Below are positions 1-9,858 of a stretch of 64,000 bases of DNA, piece after piece (position 1 is the stretch's first letter; every line of letters begins with the position of its first letter). Location of the stretch: positions 124,001 to 188,000 of the forward strand of contig JAXMHB010000005.1 of the NCBI GenBank assembly GCA_046346965.1. The letters run 5' to 3'. This stretch comes from JAXMHB01 sp046346965. Lineage in GTDB: Bacteria > Pseudomonadota > Gammaproteobacteria > Xanthomonadales > SZUA-5. The translations under genes were made by a program, and so were the position numbers. A model generated the notes under the pieces. That model searched no databases. It saw only the letters and a list, made by a program, of their open reading frames with translations, and was not told where the DNA came from.

Positions 1-115
1 CGAACACCAGCGCCAACTGGAAGCAGTGACTGCGCCGACCTCGGCCAAAGGCGAGGCGATCGCCAGCGCAACCCACAATCCTTTCGCCGCTTTGCAGGGC
101 CTGTTGAAGAAGTAG
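1..115 (+). CDS. C-terminal fragment of an unknown protein
   Basis: Only the last 37 codons of a plus-strand gene are in the window, ending at TAG 113-115 (final residues LQGLLKK). It reads in the frame beginning at base 2. The fragment is hydrophilic with an Ala/Gln-rich stretch and shows no motif I can assign. It is followed by a 200-base GC-rich intergenic repeat, so it closes its own transcription unit. Confidence 0.5.
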   Translation, partial: EHQRQLEAVTAPTSAKGEAIASATHNPFAALQGLLKK

Positions 116-127
116 CGGCGTGGGGGC

Positions 128-330
128 AAAGCGGGGCGAGGGAAAGGGGGCGGGGGACAGGCACTGGCGCCAGTACAGTTTGCAGATCGAGTCAGCGCGC
201 CGAAGGCGCAGTTACCTACCTTGGAAGCTGGCGACATCGCGACGCAGCCGCCGCATGGCTGGTCCCCCGCCCCCTTCCCCGCTTCTGCTTCCCCGCTTCT
301 GCTGCCCCGCTTCTGCTTCACCGCATGTTT
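128..330. repeat. Interspersed GC-rich repeat, copy 1
   Basis: This non-coding stretch carries a G-rich arm (about 131-155) and a C-rich arm (about 260-290) that are roughly inverted copies of each other. The block CTGGCGACATCGC near 228-240 is followed by GGTCCCCCGCCCCC at 261-274 and three spaced copies of CCCCGCTTCTG (about 277-320). Closely similar sequence recurs at 37521-37691 and, in the opposite orientation, at 6596-6642, always between genes. It looks like an intergenic repeat family of unknown function. No convincing open frame lies here. Confidence 0.6.
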
Positions 331-332
331 GA

Positions 333-1124
333 CTACAGCTTCCCCAGCCCGTCGCGCGGCTTCAGATCGCGCAAGGCCTGGACCACCTGACGGGTCCAGA
401 AGTCCTTGTCGCCAGCAGTGGTTTCTTCCAGCAGATCGAGACTGAAGCGGCTGGTTTCTTCTACCACCCGGCCGGCACCGCTGCGGTAGTGTGCCGTGAT
501 GGCGAACTGCAGCGGCTGATCGACCTGGCGCTCGAACACATGCGACAGCACGCGGCCATCCTGCAATGCGTAGGTCAACGTAAAACCCGGCGGAATGCTG
601 AATCCGCCCTTGGCGAACAAGGGCAATTGGGCCAGCAGCTTGAGCTCGTCATTGCGGCCCCACAGCCAGACCGGACGATCCACCGAGAGCCGAACATCCT
701 CGGCCGGGCTGCGGCCGGCATTGGTGATCTCGAGCGCCCAGCTGCTGCTGCCGGTCGGTACCATGGAAATGCGCAGATAAGCACGTGACTGGCGCTCGGC
801 TTCGGCGTGCAGCGCCTCGGTCTGCGCGTGCAGCGCGCGCTCGCTCTTCTCCTGCGCCTCGGCCTGGCGGCGCATTTCCTCGCGGGTCTGCACCAGCTCC
901 TGGCGTTGCAGACGCAGTTCCTGGCGCTGGATCCAGATCGTCGACAACAGCCCCAGAAAGGCGAGCCCGGCGAACAACGCTTCCAGAGCGCTGTAGGCGG
1001 CTTCCACGGCATCCGGGGAGACCGCGCGGACCCAGCTCGGGAAGACAAACACCCAGCTCATGGTCAGCACAATCAACAGCACGCCGGCCAGCAACATGTA
1101 GGGCAATGGGGAACGGATGGTCAT
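333..1124 (-). CDS. Membrane protein with two TM helices, coiled coil and C-terminal beta-rich domain
   Basis: Family not recognised. From the chosen ATG at 1124 (MTIRSP) the 263-residue product has two hydrophobic segments (about residues 8-33 and 44-66), then a Gln/Glu/Arg-rich coiled coil (about 67-112) and a C-terminal soluble region of about 150 residues. The in-frame start at 1211 is less likely because it adds a non-hydrophobic leader. The pattern of paired helices, coiled coil and beta-rich tail is typical of small uncharacterised membrane proteins. It lies downstream of ccoG on the same strand but is separated by about 170 bases and a strong hairpin, so it is probably not part of the cco operon. 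Confidence 0.7.
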   Translation of the reverse strand: MTIRSPLPYMLLAGVLLIVLTMSWVFVFPSWVRAVSPDAVEAAYSALEALFAGLAFLGLLSTIWIQRQELRLQRQELVQTREEMRRQAEAQEKSERALHAQTEALHAEAERQSRAYLRISMVPTGSSSWALEITNAGRSPAEDVRLSVDRPVWLWGRNDELKLLAQLPLFAKGGFSIPPGFTLTYALQDGRVLSHVFERQVDQPLQFAITAHYRSGAGRVVEETSRFSLDLLEETTAGDKDFWTRQVVQALRDLKPRDGLGKL

Positions 1125-1262
1125 CGCGGCGACGCCAATGGGAACCAGGCGCCGCGATGCAAAACACGGACCACCAAGCGATTCCTCTGGAATCAACCAC
1201 TTGGACCGCATCCCGCGCCACCTGAAGCGAAAGCGGACAGATCTACTGTCCGCCCTGTCCGC

Positions 1263-1285
1263 GGCGCTCGCTTGGCGCGAGCGCC
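1263..1285 (-). terminator. Hairpin just downstream of ccoG
   Basis: GGCGCTCGC (1263-1271) and GCGAGCGCC (1277-1285) form a perfect 9-bp stem with a 5-base loop, 12 bases past the ccoG stop on the minus strand. There is no U-tract on either side, so it may stabilise the 3' end or attenuate transcription rather than be a canonical terminator. Confidence 0.4.
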
Positions 1286-1297
1286 GGCGTCAGCGCA

Positions 1298-2901
<1,604 letters not shown>

Positions 2902-2902
<1 letters not shown>

Positions 2903-3222
2903 CAGTCGCTCAGGGGAGTGTCGATTTCCCGGCGCGTGCGCAGCAGGATCAAAGTAAACAGGCTGCTGCTGAACGTGCACGCCCAGAACATGAAGAAGCC
3001 GAGCGTGTAGCCCCATTCGCGCGAGACGTGCATCTGCGGAAAGGTGATGGTGCCGAGTTCAGTCGGATCGACGAAGGCAAAGAACACCATCGTCGCCACA
3101 CACGCTGCGAAGAAGGAGGGCCAGAGCACCGCTCCAGCCCTTTGTATCAAGGGCACCGATCCGGAATCTCGCGCGCCAGGCGCGCCCTCCCCCAACTCAT
3201 CCGTCTCGGTGCCCTGGTTCAT
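2902..3222 (-). CDS. Small two-helix membrane protein of the cco operon
   Basis: This 106-residue protein sits between ccoP and ccoG, overlapping each by one base (TGATG at both ends), so it is certainly co-translated with them. ATG 3222 is preferred over the adjacent in-frame GTG 3225. The N-terminal 25 residues are hydrophilic; two hydrophobic segments follow (about residues 31-51 and 72-95), and the C-terminus is Arg-rich. CcoH occupies the same general place in many operons, but I cannot see clear CcoH sequence features. It is best described as an uncharacterised cbb3-associated protein, probably aiding assembly or stability of the oxidase. Confidence 0.8.
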
Positions 3223-4136
3223 CACTGTGCTCCACCGCTCTGTGCCAGCTGTGCATTATCACGCAGGCTGTACACATAACTGGCGACCAGCTTGACGGCA
3301 TCCTCACCGATCAGCGGGCCGTGTGCCGGCATCTGGCCATTGCGGCCCTTGGTCAGACCTTCCGCAATCACCGCCTCGCTGCTGCCGTACAACCAGGCCT
3401 GGTCGGTCAGATCAGGCGCGCCCAGCGCCGGGTTGCCCTTGCCGTCCACGCCATGGCAGGCAATGCAGATGGTGTCGAAGCGTGCCTTGCCGGCAGTGGC
3501 TGCGGCCGCATCGTGACTGAGCCCGCTCAGACTGCGCACATAGGCGACCACCTGCGGCGTGCCTTCGGCGCCCAGTACCGCAGCCCAACTCGGCATGGCC
3601 GCCTGACGACCATTGAGGATGGTCTGGTAGATCTGGTCAGCCTCGCCACCCCACTGCCATGCAGCGTCGGTCAGGTTCGGGAAGCCCACCGCGCCGCGAC
3701 CGTCGGTGCCATGGCAAGCCGCGCAGTTGTTGGCGAAGATGTTGCGACCCAGATTGACGGCTTCCGCGTTCTTGGCGAGCTCCGGAATGCTGCTCGCCGC
3801 GAAACGCGCGTAGGTCTGGCGTGCCAGTTCGTCGAACTTCTGCTGCTCGGCCTGCAACTGCTTCTCGCTGGTCCATCCCAGGGTGCCGCTGGCCGCGCCG
3901 AAGCCCGGGAACAGCACCAGATAGATGGCAGAGAAGATCGCGCTACCGATAAACAACCACAGCCACCAGCGCGGCAGCGGATTGTTGTACTCGGCCAGAT
4001 CGCCGTCCCAGGTGTGTCCGGTCGTGCTGCCTTCCTGGCTACCGTGTTTCTTCGCCGTGATCGCCAGCAGCCAGAGGCTGCCGCCCACGGTGATCAACAC
4101 CAGCACAATGACGTAAATGCTCCAGGCGCTACTCAT
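3222..4136 (-). CDS. ccoP: Cytochrome c oxidase cbb3-type subunit III
   Basis: CcoP is the diheme c-type subunit that passes electrons from soluble cytochrome c towards CcoO and CcoN. The 304-residue product has two N-terminal membrane helices (about residues 5-27 and 57-76) and then two periplasmic cytochrome c domains. Heme sites are CAACH at 138-142 and CIACH at 224-228, with probable axial methionines in AAMPSW (M181) and GQMPAH (M269). The start overlaps the ccoQ stop as ATGA and the stop overlaps the next gene as TGATG. Length and order match the family, and no essential residue appears to be missing. Confidence 0.97.
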   Translation of the reverse strand: MSSAWSIYVIVLVLITVGGSLWLLAITAKKHGSQEGSTTGHTWDGDLAEYNNPLPRWWLWLFIGSAIFSAIYLVLFPGFGAASGTLGWTSEKQLQAEQQKFDELARQTYARFAASSIPELAKNAEAVNLGRNIFANNCAACHGTDGRGAVGFPNLTDAAWQWGGEADQIYQTILNGRQAAMPSWAAVLGAEGTPQVVAYVRSLSGLSHDAAAATAGKARFDTICIACHGVDGKGNPALGAPDLTDQAWLYGSSEAVIAEGLTKGRNGQMPAHGPLIGEDAVKLVASYVYSLRDNAQLAQSGGAQ

Positions 4137-4282
4137 GACCGGCCCTCCATGTCATCCAACGGCGCCTGCGCGATCGCGTCAAAATCGCTCGCGCGCTTCA
4201 TGCCGTATGTCCAAACGACGATACCAATGAAGACACCCATCAGTAGCGCGGTGATGCTGCCCAATGCGACGCCGAGGTTCAT
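4133..4282 (-). CDS. ccoQ: cbb3 oxidase small subunit CcoQ
   Basis: This 49-codon gene starts MNLGVALGSITALLMGV and has one hydrophobic segment (about residues 7-25) followed by a short charged tail ending MEGRS. It overlaps ccoO by ATGA at 4282-4279 and ccoP by ATGA at 4136-4133. CcoQ is a single-helix accessory subunit that stabilises the mature cbb3 complex. The call rests on position between ccoO and ccoP, size and the single membrane helix; the sequence itself is poorly conserved in this family. Confidence 0.9.
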   Translation of the reverse strand: MNLGVALGSITALLMGVFIGIVVWTYGMKRASDFDAIAQAPLDDMEGRS

Positions 4283-4986
4283 GACCGCACCTCGCTGGTC
4301 GTCGCGGCATCCGCTGCCGGTGCCGTTGCGCTGGGTGCCGTTCCTGCCGTGGCATCGGCGGCCGCCGGTGCGGCTGCCTGACGCTTCGGCCCGTAGCGAC
4401 CGAGTGACTGCAGGTAGGCGATGGTGGCATCGAGTTCCGACTTGCCAGCCACGGCGGCTGCCGCACCCTGGATGTCGGCCTCGGTGTACGGCGTGCCGAG
4501 TGTACGCAGGGCACTCATCTTGGCGGCCAAGGCCTCACCGTCGATCAGCGATTCGGCCAACCAGGGGAAGCCCGGCATGTTCGATTCGGGCACCACATCG
4601 CGCGGGTTGTTGAGATGCACGCGGTGCCAGTCGTCGCTGTAGCGACCACCGACGCGGGCCAGATCCGGCCCGGTGCGCTTGGAACCCCACAGGAAGGGGT
4701 GATCCCAGACCGACTCGGCGGCCAGCGAATGATGGCCGTAACGAGCGGTTTCCGAGCGCAGCGCGCGGATCATCTGCGAGTGGCAGTTGTAGCAACCTTC
4801 GCGGACGTAGACCTCACGACCGGCCAGTTCCAGCGCGGTGATCGGCTTCATCTCCGGCAGCGGCTGCACCACCTGGGCCTGGAACATCAGCGGCACGATC
4901 TGCGCGAGGCCGCCGAAGCTGACCACCACAGCGATCCAGATGCCCATCCGGAAAATGTTCTTCTCGAACTTGTCATGGAAATTCAT
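4279..4986 (-). CDS. ccoO: Cytochrome c oxidase cbb3-type subunit II
   Basis: CcoO is the membrane-anchored monoheme c subunit of cbb3 oxidase. ATG 4986 (MNFHDKFEKN) is chosen because AAGGAGA lies just upstream and the residues match the family N-terminus; an in-frame start further upstream would run into ccoN. One membrane helix spans about residues 14-34. The heme site CYNCH is at 65-69 within EGCYNCHSQMIR, and a probable axial methionine lies in SNMPGFPW. The tail after GRYGPKR is an Ala/Thr-rich extension of about 35 residues. It follows ccoN by 10 bases. Confidence 0.97.
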   Translation of the reverse strand: MNFHDKFEKNIFRMGIWIAVVVSFGGLAQIVPLMFQAQVVQPLPEMKPITALELAGREVYVREGCYNCHSQMIRALRSETARYGHHSLAAESVWDHPFLWGSKRTGPDLARVGGRYSDDWHRVHLNNPRDVVPESNMPGFPWLAESLIDGEALAAKMSALRTLGTPYTEADIQGAAAAVAGKSELDATIAYLQSLGRYGPKRQAAAPAAADATAGTAPSATAPAADAATTSEVRS

Positions 4987-4996
4987 GGCGTTCTCC

Positions 4997-6415
4997 TTAG
5001 GCGTGGGCCGGGGCCATGACCGGAACCGGGCTGTGGTCGCGCGCCAGCTGGGACGTCTTCCACATGTTCCAGAGCATGATGAACATGCCCGACAGCACCA
5101 GCGCACCGCCCAGGAAGCGGACGTAGTAGTAGGGATAGGTCATCTTCAGCGACTCGACGAAGGTGTAGGCCAGCGTGCCGTCGGCATTGGTCGCACGCCA
5201 CATCAGGCCCTGCATCACGCCGGCGATCCACATCGAGGCGATGTAGAGGACGACGCCGATGGTCATCACCCAGAAGTGCGCTTCGATCGCCTTGGTCGAA
5301 TACATGCCCGGCAGCTTCAGCAGACGCGGGTACAGGCTGTAGATGCTTCCGATCGAGATCATCGCCACCCAGCCGAGCGCACCGGAGTGCACGTGGCCGA
5401 CGGTCCAGTCGGTGTAGTGACTGAGCGCGTTCACCGTCTTGATCGACATCATCGGGCCTTCGAAGGTGCTCATGCCGTAGAAGGACAGCGAGACGATCAT
5501 GAAGCGCAGGATCGGATCGGTACGCAGCTTATGCCAGGCGCCCGACAGCGTCATGATGCCGTTGATCATGCCGCCCCAGCTCGGCGCCAACAGGATCAGC
5601 GAGAACACCATGCCGAGCGACTGCGCCCAATCGGGCAGCGCCGTGTAGTGCAGATGATGCGGGCCAGCCCACATGTAGATGGCGATCAGCGCCCAGAAGT
5701 GCACGATCGACAGCCGGTAGGAGTAGACCGGGCGACCGGCCTGCTTGGGCACGAAGTAGTACATCATTCCGAGGAAGCCGGCGGTCAGGAAGAAGCCCAC
5801 CGCGTTGTGGCCGTACCACCACTGCACCATCGCATCCACCGCGCCCGAATAGATCACGTAGGACTTGGTCATCGACACCGGCAGCGACAGGTTGTTGACG
5901 ATGTGCAGGATGGCGATGGTGATGATGAAGGCGGCGAAGAACCAGTTCGCCACGTAGATGTGCTGCACCTTGCGCTTGGCGATGGTGCCCAGGAAGACGA
6001 TGGCGTAGGCCACCCAGACCACCGCGATCAGGATGTCGATCGGCCACTCGGTCTCGGCGTATTCCTTGCTCTGGGTGATGCCCAGCGGATAGGTGATGGC
6101 CACCGACACGATCACCAGCTGCCAGCCCCAGAAGGTGAACGCCGCCAGCTTGTCCAGGAACAGGCGCGCGTGGCAGGTGCGCTGGACGATGTAGTAGCTG
6201 GTGGCAAACAGGGCCGAGCCACCGAAGGCAAAGATCACCGCATTGGTATGCAATGGCCTCAGCCTGCCGTAACTCAGCCAGGGCAAATCAAAATTGAGCC
6301 AGGGCCACGCCAGCTGGGCAGCGATGAACACACCGACCAGCATTCCGACGATGCCCCAGATCACGGTCATGACAGTGAATTGCTTCACTACCTTGTCGTT
6401 ATATGTTTCGACCAT
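4997..6415 (-). CDS. ccoN: Cytochrome c oxidase cbb3-type catalytic subunit I
   Basis: CcoN is the heme-copper catalytic subunit reducing O2 to water at high affinity. The 472-residue product has about 12 membrane helices. Expected ligands are present: H56 in RPLHTNAV (low-spin heme b), H203 in WWYGHNAV and H253/H254 in GPHHLHY (CuB), and H341/H343 in HVHSGALGW (heme b3 and heme b). The FEGPMMS segment contains the conserved channel glutamate (E319). It is the first gene of the operon, with a CRP/FNR-type dyad about 70 bases upstream, consistent with induction at low oxygen. Confidence 0.98.
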   Translation of the reverse strand: MVETYNDKVVKQFTVMTVIWGIVGMLVGVFIAAQLAWPWLNFDLPWLSYGRLRPLHTNAVIFAFGGSALFATSYYIVQRTCHARLFLDKLAAFTFWGWQLVIVSVAITYPLGITQSKEYAETEWPIDILIAVVWVAYAIVFLGTIAKRKVQHIYVANWFFAAFIITIAILHIVNNLSLPVSMTKSYVIYSGAVDAMVQWWYGHNAVGFFLTAGFLGMMYYFVPKQAGRPVYSYRLSIVHFWALIAIYMWAGPHHLHYTALPDWAQSLGMVFSLILLAPSWGGMINGIMTLSGAWHKLRTDPILRFMIVSLSFYGMSTFEGPMMSIKTVNALSHYTDWTVGHVHSGALGWVAMISIGSIYSLYPRLLKLPGMYSTKAIEAHFWVMTIGVVLYIASMWIAGVMQGLMWRATNADGTLAYTFVESLKMTYPYYYVRFLGGALVLSGMFIMLWNMWKTSQLARDHSPVPVMAPAHA

Positions 6416-6485
6416 GGTTGGGCGCCTCCAAATTACCTGGGTATCAGGTCACGGCGGATTGTTCAGGGAAGCGCACCGCGACAGC

Positions 6486-6499
6486 TTGACGCAGGTCAA
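6486..6499 (-). promoter_or_regulatory. Candidate FNR/ANR box upstream of ccoN
   Basis: TTGACGCAGGTCAA is a perfect 5-4-5 dyad centred about 77 bases before the ccoN start codon. The architecture matches the FNR/ANR consensus (TTGAT, 4 bases, ATCAA) with the fifth base changed to C/G symmetrically. cco operons are commonly FNR/ANR targets, so oxygen-responsive control is likely. Confidence 0.6.
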
Positions 6500-6595
6500 G
6501 CGGGAACCGCCGGAAGCGGCTCGCAGGCATCGTCCAAAGGGGGTAGACGGCCGCCGCCTCGGGGATGCCATTAGAGGGGCGCTTGTCGAACCCGC

Positions 6596-6642
6596 GTGCA
6601 GCGGAGCAGAAGCGGGTCGGGGGGCAGGGGGCGGGGGACCAA
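6596..6642 (-). repeat. Interspersed GC-rich repeat, copy 2 (inverted)
   Basis: Read on the minus strand, this segment contains GGTCCCCCGCCCCCTGCC followed by CCCGCTTCTGCTCC, close to the C-rich arm of the copies at 228-330 and 37630-37690. It lies in the 379-base gap between ccoN and the acetyltransferase gene. Apart from the FNR-type box near ccoN and this repeat, the gap shows only GC-rich sequence with no supported gene. Confidence 0.55.
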
Positions 6643-6794
6643 CACTGCAGCGCTTGCGCGGCCCTGTTGCGGGGGGATCGATTCGGGGTTTTCGTTGAAT
6701 GCGCAAGCGCGGCGGGGGGACAGCACGGCAGCGCTTTCCCCTCGCTCCGCTGCCGCCGCCGCGCGTGGCCAGACCTTCCCGGAGGCCGCGGAAA

Positions 6795-7343
6795 TCAGGC
6801 ACTGCGAGTGCGGGTCAGCAGGCTGGCGGCATCGCGCCAGCGGTAGCGATGGTCGAGGATGCGCATGCCGGGCACATGGTCATCCCAGAGCGACTCCACA
6901 AAGCGCGCCCCGAGCGCTTCGTAAAAGCGGGCGGCGCGGAAATTGCCATCCAGCACAAAGAGATACAGCGGGCGCGCTGGCGCTGCCGCGTGCGCGATGG
7001 CTGCCACGGCGTGCAGCAGACGCCGGCCCAAACCCTGGCCATGCAGGTCACGGCGCACGTGCAGGTTGTCGATCAGATGCCCGTGCACCGGATCGGCGTC
7101 TAGCTGCAGACTGACGAATCCGGCGGCCTCGCCCTGGTGAATCGCCAGCAGTGTGTGCCGACCGACGTCCGCCCCGGCCAGTCGCGGCGTCCACAATCGC
7201 AAGCGGCTGCCGAGCAGATCCTGGTCGAGAATCGCATCCGGCAGCAGGCCGCGATAGGCATGACGCCAGCTCTCGGTGTGCAGCGTCGCGATCGTATCGA
7301 GGTCGCTGGCCAGCGCCGGCCGGATCTCAGTCTGCATGGCCAT
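6795..7343 (-). CDS. GNAT family N-acetyltransferase
   Basis: This is a 182-residue protein of the Gcn5-related acetyltransferase family, which moves an acetyl group from acetyl-CoA to an amine. The start MAMQTEIRPA (ATG 7343; ATG 7337 also possible) begins directly with the beta-1 strand IRPALASDLDTI. The acetyl-CoA motif A is visible as VRRDLHGQGLGRRLL. The C-terminal part NFRAARFYEALGARFVE is the usual motif B region. Substrate cannot be told from sequence. It is divergent from the small membrane protein gene at 7504, with about 160 bases between them. Confidence 0.88.
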   Translation of the reverse strand: MAMQTEIRPALASDLDTIATLHTESWRHAYRGLLPDAILDQDLLGSRLRLWTPRLAGADVGRHTLLAIHQGEAAGFVSLQLDADPVHGHLIDNLHVRRDLHGQGLGRRLLHAVAAIAHAAAPARPLYLFVLDGNFRAARFYEALGARFVESLWDDHVPGMRILDHRYRWRDAASLLTRTRSA

Positions 7344-7503
7344 CGTCGAGCGGGTCGGGCGCGGCAGAGTGCAGCACGGCGCTGCCGCGATCAAGCCTCG
7401 CGCGGGCCGATGAGCGGATGCAAGCGGGCCCTGCCCGGCATGCAGGCCGCTCGCCACGGTCTTATGATCTCGCTTGCGAAGGTCACCAACGGGAGCGTAG
7501 CCA

Positions 7504-7944
7504 GTGGTCGAGGAGATCGAAATCCATCGTGCCGACCCGGCTGAGCGCAAACGCACGCTCTGGCTGCTGTTGGGGCTGGCGCTGATCGGAGTGCTGCTGA
7601 TCCTCGGCATTCAGTCGGAGATGGCCAATATCCGTGGCTGGCTGGCCGCCGGCGAGTTGGAGTACGCCACGCGTCAGTTCCACCACGCCGCTCGCTTTGC
7701 CTTCGGGCTGATGGCGGCCGTGGGCATCGGCATCGGCGTGTTGACGGCGCGCAGCGCCCGCGCGGTGATCCGCGAACAACGCTATCCGCACAGCCAGGCC
7801 CGTCTGGTGCGCGACCGCGCGGTGATCCGCGGCCCCCGCGCCGTGCGCATGGGTCAACTGGGCTACGCGCTGGCCGCCGCCTTTGCGCTGTTCGGCGTCG
7901 TCGGCGCCATCGTCGGCTGGCGCATGCTCGCCGCCTTCGGCTGA
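7504..7944 (+). CDS. Small three-helix membrane protein
   Basis: This 146-residue product starts with GTG 7504 (read MVEEIEIHRA). Three hydrophobic segments lie at about residues 18-38, 65-85 and 118-138, separated by Arg-rich loops. I do not recognise the family. It ends about 100 bases before kdpF and just before the candidate KdpE site, so it is probably a separate unit from the kdp operon. Confidence 0.72.
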   Translation: MVEEIEIHRADPAERKRTLWLLLGLALIGVLLILGIQSEMANIRGWLAAGELEYATRQFHHAARFAFGLMAAVGIGIGVLTARSARAVIREQRYPHSQARLVRDRAVIRGPRAVRMGQLGYALAAAFALFGVVGAIVGWRMLAAFG

Positions 7945-7951
7945 GTCGCGC

Positions 7952-7972
7952 CCCTTTACGCGCCCTTTACGC
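7952..7972 (+). promoter_or_regulatory. Candidate KdpE binding site upstream of kdpF
   Basis: Two copies of CCCTTTACGC (7952-7961 and 7963-7972) lie 11 bases apart. Each contains TTTACG, giving two TTTACG half-sites with a 5-base gap. An 11-base direct repeat is the hallmark of OmpR/PhoB-class regulators, and E. coli KdpE is reported to use T-rich half-sites of this kind. It lies about 80-100 bases ahead of the kdpF start. Confidence 0.55.
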
Positions 7973-8050
7973 CGCGCGTCCAGATTCGCTATCGCCCGCT
8001 GACGCCCACCGGGCCCAGAGTGCGCTCCACGCTTTGCGCTGGAGACCGCG

Positions 8051-8131
8051 ATGACCTGGATCCTGCTGTTGTTGGCGCTGCTGCTGGGCGCCTACTTGTG
8101 CGTGGCGCTGATGCGCCCCGATGCCTTCTGA
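8051..8131 (+). CDS. kdpF: K(+)-transporting ATPase small subunit KdpF
   Basis: This is a 26-codon open frame reading MTWILLLLALLLGAYLC and ending RPDAF. It encodes a single membrane helix, starts 89 bases ahead of kdpA and ends 8 bases before it. KdpF is a lipid-like stabilising peptide of the KdpFABC complex. Its length, hydrophobicity and place directly before kdpA make the call secure. Confidence 0.9.
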   Translation: MTWILLLLALLLGAYLCVALMRPDAF

Positions 8132-8139
8132 GCGCCGCC

Positions 8140-9858
8140 ATGATCGCGATCGGACTGGTATTGGTATGCGCATTGCTGGCGGCATGGTTGCTCGGCCGCT
8201 ACCTGCAAGCGGTATTCGTGAGCGAGACACCGCCCTTGTTGCGGCTGCTTGGGCCGGTGGAAACGGCCATCCTGCGCCTGATCGGGCTGCGCGCAGCGCC
8301 GGGCATGGATTGGCGTGGCTATGCCATGGCCTTCGTGAAATCCAACCTGATGCTCGGCCTGTTGTGCTTTGCGGTCCTGCTGCTGCAGCAGCGCTTGCCG
8401 CTGAATCCGGATGGCGCTGGCGGGCTGTCTTGGGATCTGGCGCTGCACACGATGGTGTCCTTCCTGACCAACACCAATCAGCAGCACTACAGCGGCCAGG
8501 CGCAATTGAGCTACTTGTCGCAGCTGGTAGCGCTGGTCACGCTGCAGGTGCTGACGCCGATGATGGGCTTCGCCGTGATGCTGGCGGTGTTGCGTGGCAT
8601 GAAGGGTGGGCGCAATCCGGCGGCGGCCGACGGCGAGCCGCGCGACCTCGGCAACTTCTACGCCGACACGCTGCGGGCAACGCTGCACGTGCTGCTGCCG
8701 CTGTGGCTGATCCTGAGCCTGGCGCTGGGCGGAAGCGGCGTTCCGAGCACGCTAGAGGGCGCAGCGCGGGCGACGCCGATCGATCAGTCCGCCGGCGTCA
8801 GTGAGCAGATCATCCCGCGCGGCCCGATGGCGACGATGGTGGCAGTCAAGCAACTCGGCACCAACGGCGGCGGCTGGTACGGTCCGAACAGCGCGGCACC
8901 GCTGGAGAACCCGAGCGCGAGCAGCAATGCACTGCAACTGGCGGCGATCGTGCTGATTCCGCTGGCCTGCGTGTTTCTGGCCGGACCACTATTGGGGCGG
9001 CCACGCTTTACCCCCTTCGCGCTGGGATCGCTGGGCCTCGTGAGCCTGCTGTTCATCGTGCTGGCGGTGTACTCGGAGCTGCAGCCCAATGCAGCGGCGA
9101 TCGGCCTTGCGGACCCTGGCCCCAACCTGGAAGGCAAGGAAGTCCGCTTCGGCCCAGAGTGGTCGGCGCTGTGGTCCACGCTCACCACGCAGACCAGCAA
9201 TGGCTCGGTCAACGCGATGCACGACTCGCTGAACCCGATCGCCGGCCTGGTGGCGCTGAGCGGCATGCTGATCAACGCGGTGTGGGGCGGCATCGGCTGT
9301 GGCCTGGTGGGCTTCCTGGTCTATGTCTGGCTGACCGCCTTTCTGGCCGGGCTGATGGTCGGGCGTACACCCGAGGTGTATGGCCGCAAACTGGAAGTGC
9401 GCGAGATGCGCTGGATCGGTGTGCTGGTGATCGCGCAACCGCTCAGCGTGTTGGCCGCCACGGCGCTGAGCCTGAGCATCCCGGGACTGGCGGGCAACTC
9501 CAACCCCGGCCTGCATGGCGTTGCCCAGGTGTTCTACGAGTACACCAGCGCCTACGCCAACAATGGCTCGGGATTTGAGGGACTGGGCGATGCCACGCCG
9601 TGGTGGAATCTGAGCTGCGTGGTGCTGCTGCTGATCGGCCGCTATCTGCACCTGATCGTGCCGCTGGCGATCGCCGGCAGCCTCGCCAGCAAGCGCCCGC
9701 TGGCGCGCAGCAGCGGCTCGCTGCCGATCGACACGCCAACCTTTGCCATTGCGCTGATTGCCGTGATGGTCTTGCTGACCTTGCTCAGCTTCTTGCCGGC
9801 GCTGGTGCTTGGGCCGCTGGGCGAAGCCTTGAGCATTCCGACCTGGAGTACGCCATGA
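8140..9858 (+). CDS. kdpA: K(+)-transporting ATPase subunit KdpA
   Basis: KdpA is the channel-like potassium-translocating subunit of the high-affinity P-type uptake pump. The start MIAIGLVLV (ATG 8140) follows kdpF by 8 bases. The 572-residue product has about ten membrane helices and four pore-loop repeats typical of the family: TNTNQQHYSGQ, TNGGGWYGPNSA, TTQTSNGSV and YANNGSGFEGL. The stop overlaps the kdpB start as ATGA. All selectivity-filter repeats look intact. Confidence 0.97.
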   Translation: MIAIGLVLVCALLAAWLLGRYLQAVFVSETPPLLRLLGPVETAILRLIGLRAAPGMDWRGYAMAFVKSNLMLGLLCFAVLLLQQRLPLNPDGAGGLSWDLALHTMVSFLTNTNQQHYSGQAQLSYLSQLVALVTLQVLTPMMGFAVMLAVLRGMKGGRNPAAADGEPRDLGNFYADTLRATLHVLLPLWLILSLALGGSGVPSTLEGAARATPIDQSAGVSEQIIPRGPMATMVAVKQLGTNGGGWYGPNSAAPLENPSASSNALQLAAIVLIPLACVFLAGPLLGRPRFTPFALGSLGLVSLLFIVLAVYSELQPNAAAIGLADPGPNLEGKEVRFGPEWSALWSTLTTQTSNGSVNAMHDSLNPIAGLVALSGMLINAVWGGIGCGLVGFLVYVWLTAFLAGLMVGRTPEVYGRKLEVREMRWIGVLVIAQPLSVLAATALSLSIPGLAGNSNPGLHGVAQVFYEYTSAYANNGSGFEGLGDATPWWNLSCVVLLLIGRYLHLIVPLAIAGSLASKRPLARSSGSLPIDTPTFAIALIAVMVLLTLLSFLPALVLGPLGEALSIPTWSTP

